This document shows, piece by piece, positions 60,101-64,000 of a stretch of DNA of 64,000 bases. Source of the DNA: Monarcha castaneiventris obscurior (Eukaryota > Chordata > Aves > Passeriformes > Monarchidae). Location of the stretch: contig JAMPIT010000856.1 of assembly GCA_026261815.1 (NCBI GenBank), positions 8,726,001 to 8,790,000 on the forward strand, read 5' to 3'. The translations under genes were made by a program, and so were the position numbers. Numbering within the stretch: the first letter of the stretch is position 1; every line of letters begins with the position of its first letter. The notes beneath the pieces are model-generated. The model saw only the letters and a program-made list of their open reading frames with translations, ran no database searches and was not told the DNA's origin.

Positions 60101-62493
60101 CTGTGGCAGGCTTCCCCCACCTGCCTTTGTGGCTTTGGTCAGACCAGACTGGGGGCAGGGAATGCTGAGCTGAGCCACTGGATGAGGAGAAGCATGAGTG
60201 GCCCCACATAGCTTTCCAGTGGGATTTGTACCCTTCTTTAACTGCTAAACCTCACTTCAGCTTGTGGCTTGGGGCTACCTGTAGTTTTCAGTTGGCTGGT
60301 TCACTGCTCTATTTTGTAGTAAGACAGAACGGTCCTTCTTAGAATAACAAAACGCTCTGAATTTGGGAAAGAATTGGAGGATTGTTCCCTGTCACTGCTG
60401 TCTGGATGGACAGTAGGTCCCTGTTCCCCTTGGTGTGGGTCTGGTGGGGTCAGTGTCCTTCCCAGAGGTGTGTCCCAGCCTGGGAGTGACCATCCAGTGT
60501 GGTTTTGTTCTGTGATGTCCCAGCTATCGTGTGGAGGAGCCTCCAGCCTTGGCAGAGCTGCAGAAGAATGAATGGGATCCTGTGGTCTCCTGGGCTGAGA
60601 AAAGGTGAGAGCACAAAGGTGTTCCTGGCTGCTTAGGCCTTGCCCTGCTGAGCCCAGGAGCTCTGGTCCTTGTGACTGCCAGAGCCACAAGCTCTGTGAG
60701 CCCTGAGCCTTTTCCCTGGGCTTTGCTAAGGGTTTGGAGGATCATTCCAGGTACAACGTGACAATTGGCTCCTCGACCAGCATCCTGGGGCCAAACATTC
60801 CAGCCAGCACCAAGGAGACCTTCATCAGCCATCTGGCATCCTACAACATGTGGGCCCTGCAAGGTGAGTGGGGCTGGGCTGGGAGCTCTCTGCTCAGGCT
60901 GGGCCAGTGTGGAGGTGGTTCCTCTGCACAGGGCAGGAGAGTGACTGTAATGTTTTTCTTCTCCTTCTCTGAGTGTGGAGGTTTATCTTTTAAGTCTGCA
61001 GGCAAGGCCTTGACCTGCTTTTGTCACAGGCAGGGATTCTCTTCAGTGCCACTGGCATTCAGGATCTGACTGTGCTGTCCCATGAGCTGTTTGCTCCACC
61101 TTAGCACAAATAACTTCTTTAATGCCAAACCTTCTAATGATTTAATCCCTAGCTTTGTTGTTACCAGGAAAAGAAATCAGGCTTAGTACTCCAAAGTGCC
61201 CATGCTGTGCACTGTCCTCACTTTTTCATCCTTATATCCCACTTAATCTTGCCTGAATCATCTGAATGACACCGAAAGATAAAGAAATGAAGGGAGGGGT
61301 TTGCTTTGCTCCAGACCTGAATGAGCAGCAGGCAGTGAAACCCACAAACGACAGAGAATCAAACATGGATGGATATCTCTTCCCTTTGCACAGGGAAGGA
61401 TTGTGGCAGAATAAAAGGGGATGGTGTCCAGGGCGTGGCCTTTGTCACTGCGGTGGCAGGGCCAGCACAATGCTCTGTGCCTGCTGCTAGCCACAGATCT
61501 GAGTGCCCAGGTGCAGGTGGGAGGATCACTGGCCCTCCCTGAGAGGGTACCACAGCCTCCCTGTCTCTTCAGAACATGTGAAGATGCTGCTGGAATGCTG
61601 CAGAAAACAGCCACGAATCTTGTTTGGTTTGGGTTATTCCCTTGCAGGTATAGAATTTGTAATCACCCAGCTGAAATCGCTGATTCTGTCCATGAGCCTG
61701 ATTGACAGGCACATTACAGTAGAGAAAGCTGTGCTTCTGTCTCGCCTGGAGGAAGAATACCAGGTAAATTATGTTACAAAACAGCCCTATAATTCAAATA
61801 GCAATAATCTCAGCATGACAAATGCATCCCCCACCACAAATAACTGGCAAGGGAAGTGCCTGCTATAGCAGGAGACGTTCCACTCCACCAGTCTCCCTGT
61901 CTGAGAGCGTTTGGAGCGTGCTGCTGCAGAGCAGCACCACAGGCGCAACAGCCCAGAGTGCTCCCAGGGCTGCCAGTTTCTTTTCACAGAGCCCAGATGG
62001 CTGCTTTTCTCCCCCTCTAATCTGAAGTGCAAAGTTGTGGCTGGCTTCTTTTGCTATGGGTTATCCAGCCTGGAGGCTTTGGTAGACACCAAGATACCAA
62101 ACTTGCTGGAAATTAGCCTGGTGTGAAACTCTCCCTGTCCCAAAAGTGGCTGAAGTTGGGAATCTTTTCATCCTCCCGTTAAGAGGCTTTGCCTCAGACC
62201 CCAGTACAGATGAAGCACATCCTCATCTGGAGATATCCGTGCCTCAGCAGTTGAGGATCAGCTCAGTTCCTGAGAGGGGTTACCTGTGCTTCACAAACAT
62301 GAGAAGGGAGGCTTGAGTTGCTTTGAGTATAATCCACGTTCCTCCTCTCCTTCAGATTCGGCGCTGGGGCAATGTGGAGTGGGCCCACGACTATGACCTG
62401 TGTGAGCTGCGTGCTCGCACAGCAGCTGGGACTCTCTTTGTTCACCTCTGCTCAGAGAGCTCGACTGTAAAACACAAGCTGTTGCAGGACTGA
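57112..62493 (+). CDS. ATPAF2: ATPAF2: mitochondrial F1-ATPase assembly factor 2 (8 coding exons)
   Basis: Chaperone (yeast Atp12 homologue) that binds free F1 alpha subunit during ATP synthase assembly in the mitochondrial matrix. Exons: 57112-57241, 58545-58589, 58924-59069, 59525-59622, 60524-60604, 60751-60863, 61648-61763, 62356-62493; 867 nt, 288 aa (human 289). The start at 57112 matches the human MWRSC terminus; an in-frame ATG 15 bp upstream (57097) is possible. The first ~45 residues are Arg/Pro/Ala-rich without acidic residues, as expected of a matrix presequence. Conserved blocks: FYQNVSISQGEGGFEINLDH, RKLKTPQAKLFTVPSEALAI, ATEWDSQ (Trp93 equals human Trp94, mutated in ATP synthase deficiency), RLEEEYQIRRWGNVEWAHDY and the end ARTAAGTLFVHLCSESSTVK. 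Exon 3 has a decoy acceptor 22 nt upstream of the true one. Confidence 0.98.
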
Positions 62494-62930
62494 GGCAGCT
62501 GGGCAGGGCACAGGGAGAAAATGTCCAGCTGGGAATTGCTGGCCTGACCCAGGGGATGGTAGCCACCTTCCTGCCATTCCATTTTTCCTGGGATCAACTT
62601 CATGTGCTGTGGTTTTGTGGGCAACTGTTCACTTGGATTGCCTGCTGCAGTGCAGCACACAAGGAGGAAAGGTCAAGGTGAGTTTTCCTCTGAATCCCCA
62701 AGCCAGCAGCTCCATCCTTTCCTGGTGTCTGTAACTCATCAGAGGAGCTCCCATGGAAGAAACAGCTTCCTGGGCAGGGCACGGCACAGACATACCCAGC
62801 ATATGCCACATGTCTTCATAGCTGCCAGCTCCTGACACACACTTGTTATGGAAATCTGAAAACAGACTCCACTGCATCTGTTGTTCATCCCTCGGCGTGC
62901 CTGTCTGTAACACCAGGGTCTCTGTGTTCC

Positions 62931-62936
62931 ATTAAA
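62931..62936 (+). promoter_or_regulatory. ATPAF2: ATPAF2 poly(A) signal (ATTAAA)
   Basis: ATTAAA about 440 nt past the stop codon, followed by a T/GT-rich stretch (GCGTGTCTTTGTTTTAATC) about 27 nt later. This gives a compact 3' UTR ending near 62,955. Confidence 0.75.
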
Positions 62937-62959
62937 GACTCGCCCCTGTGAGGTACCAA

Positions 62960-64000
62960 AAGCTGCGTGTCTTTGTTTTAATCACCAAACTGGGGGGTGG
63001 GTCCTGAGCTGCCAGGTTGTGGGCAGGTGTTGGGATGGCTCCAGGCATTAAAAATCACAGACCAGAGCAGACACTAACTACTGTGTGAACCACTCCATGC
63101 AGCTGAGGAAGTAGCAAGGAGACAACTGTGTAGTCCTGGAGCAGGAGGGGTAAAACCTGGGCTGCAGCCATCTTCAGAAGCACAGAGCATGATGAGCTGA
63201 ATTTGTATTTGACAGGCAGCACCAGCCACGAGGCTTTCTGAGACCTGCTCTGTCCCTGGCGTGCATACACAGCCACCCTCTCATTTAACCTTCCCACCTT
63301 CTCCTTGCTGCCTGCCTGGAGCAGCACCGTCCTGGCCAGCACCATTCCTCAGAAGCTGCCCACAAGCATGCGTGGCAGCGGCTGTCACCGAGCAAGGAGG
63401 GGAATTAATGACTCCTCGCTTGGCTGTCGTGAGCGGCGGCGCCTGAGCTCCTGTGGAACCACTGATTTCCCTTCCTGCTGGCTGGGGGCTGCTCTGCTCA
63501 CACTGCAGAAAGCCGCTTGCGAGAAGGGGTGAGAAGATGAGGCTCCCAGGCATACGGAGCCCCCGCCAGCCTTGTGCTTGCTGAGCTGGAAACCTGCTGT
63601 TATCTCGGGGGTGGTTTGATGGAGAGCGCTCCTCTCCCGAGCTGCTGCCTCGTGCCAGCGGCTCACAGGTTCCTGCCACTGTGCTCACAGGTACCGAAGC
63701 TTTCAGGCATGATATGCTATGATGATTTGGTTCAATCAGCTCACAGCTGATCTGTAACCCCTTGTGACCAGGTCTGAGTTGTCTGTAAGGGGTTCGTGCC
63801 AATGTGATGGAAGAGACAGGGCTTTGGATGCTATTCCAGAGTCAAGAAGTAGCTTTTATTTGCAGTTTATGGTGGGATGAAGAAATATGCATTTGGTCTG
63901 AAATGTCCCAGGCAGCTCAGGCATAGAGAGGCAGCTGTTCCTGCTGGGGGCTGTCCTGTGTGCCCCAGCTGAGGCAGCTGCCCAGCCCCTAATCCATAGG
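62960..64000. other. Noncoding flank after ATPAF2
   Basis: No exon recognised on either strand. A minus-strand AATAAA at 63855-63860 suggests that a minus-strand transcript from beyond the right edge ends here; in the human order the next gene is DRC3, tail to tail with ATPAF2. The last 140 bases would then be its 3' UTR. That assignment rests on synteny only. Confidence 0.5.

Noticed and set aside
63055..63802. Minus-strand frames in the right flank as possible DRC3 exons
   Set aside because: No leucine-rich-repeat or coiled-coil pattern and no good splice sites; only a poly(A) signal hints at a neighbouring gene.

Overview
This is vertebrate nuclear DNA, almost certainly from a bird. It carries intron-rich genes with GT-AG splice sites, GC-rich promoters and many truncated CR1 LINE copies whose 3' ends finish in the octamer-like ATTCYATG tail typical of birds. 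No bacterial-style operons, CRISPR arrays or prophage are present. The gene order is that of the conserved block on human 17p11.2, seen in reverse: ALKBH5, MYO15A, DRG2, GID4 (all minus strand), then ATPAF2 (plus strand). A passerine is plausible from the CR1 and GC style, but I cannot prove it.

Layout: 1-6428 is ALKBH5 intron 1 (no exon seen; an inverted pair of old MIR-like SINEs near 5.8-6.1 kb). 6429-7150 is ALKBH5 coding exon 1, with its GC-rich promoter to about 8.0 kb. A 46-bp minisatellite and a GGAT microsatellite separate it from the 3' end of MYO15A. 8524-31249 is MYO15A: I resolve 63 coding exons that join in phase into about 3,480 codons, from the giant N-terminal exon to the C-terminal PDZ ligand. 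One 1-bp frame break lies in a C7 run near the start codon. 31.3-37.9 kb is intergenic, with an E-box cluster, two AT-rich enhancer-like blocks and a CR1. 37.9-47.8 kb is DRG2 (13 coding exons, 364 aa). 48.6-56.75 kb is GID4 (6 coding exons, 225 aa, long 3' UTR). 56.75-57.11 kb is a bidirectional promoter with four CCAAT boxes and a YY1-type site. 57112-62493 is ATPAF2 (8 coding exons, 288 aa). The end of the window is noncoding and holds a minus-strand poly(A) signal that may belong to the next gene (DRC3 in the human order).

The genes do not form a pathway. ALKBH5 is an RNA m6A demethylase, MYO15A the hair-cell stereocilia motor, DRG2 a ribosome-linked GTPase, GID4 the substrate receptor of the CTLH ubiquitin ligase, and ATPAF2 a mitochondrial F1-ATPase assembly factor. 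I see no undescribed gene system. The observations most worth checking are a near-perfect 81-bp palindrome just inside GID4 intron 1, three CACGTG E-boxes at exact 42-bp spacing upstream of MYO15A, a coding minisatellite in the MYO15A N-terminal extension, and the frame break at its start.
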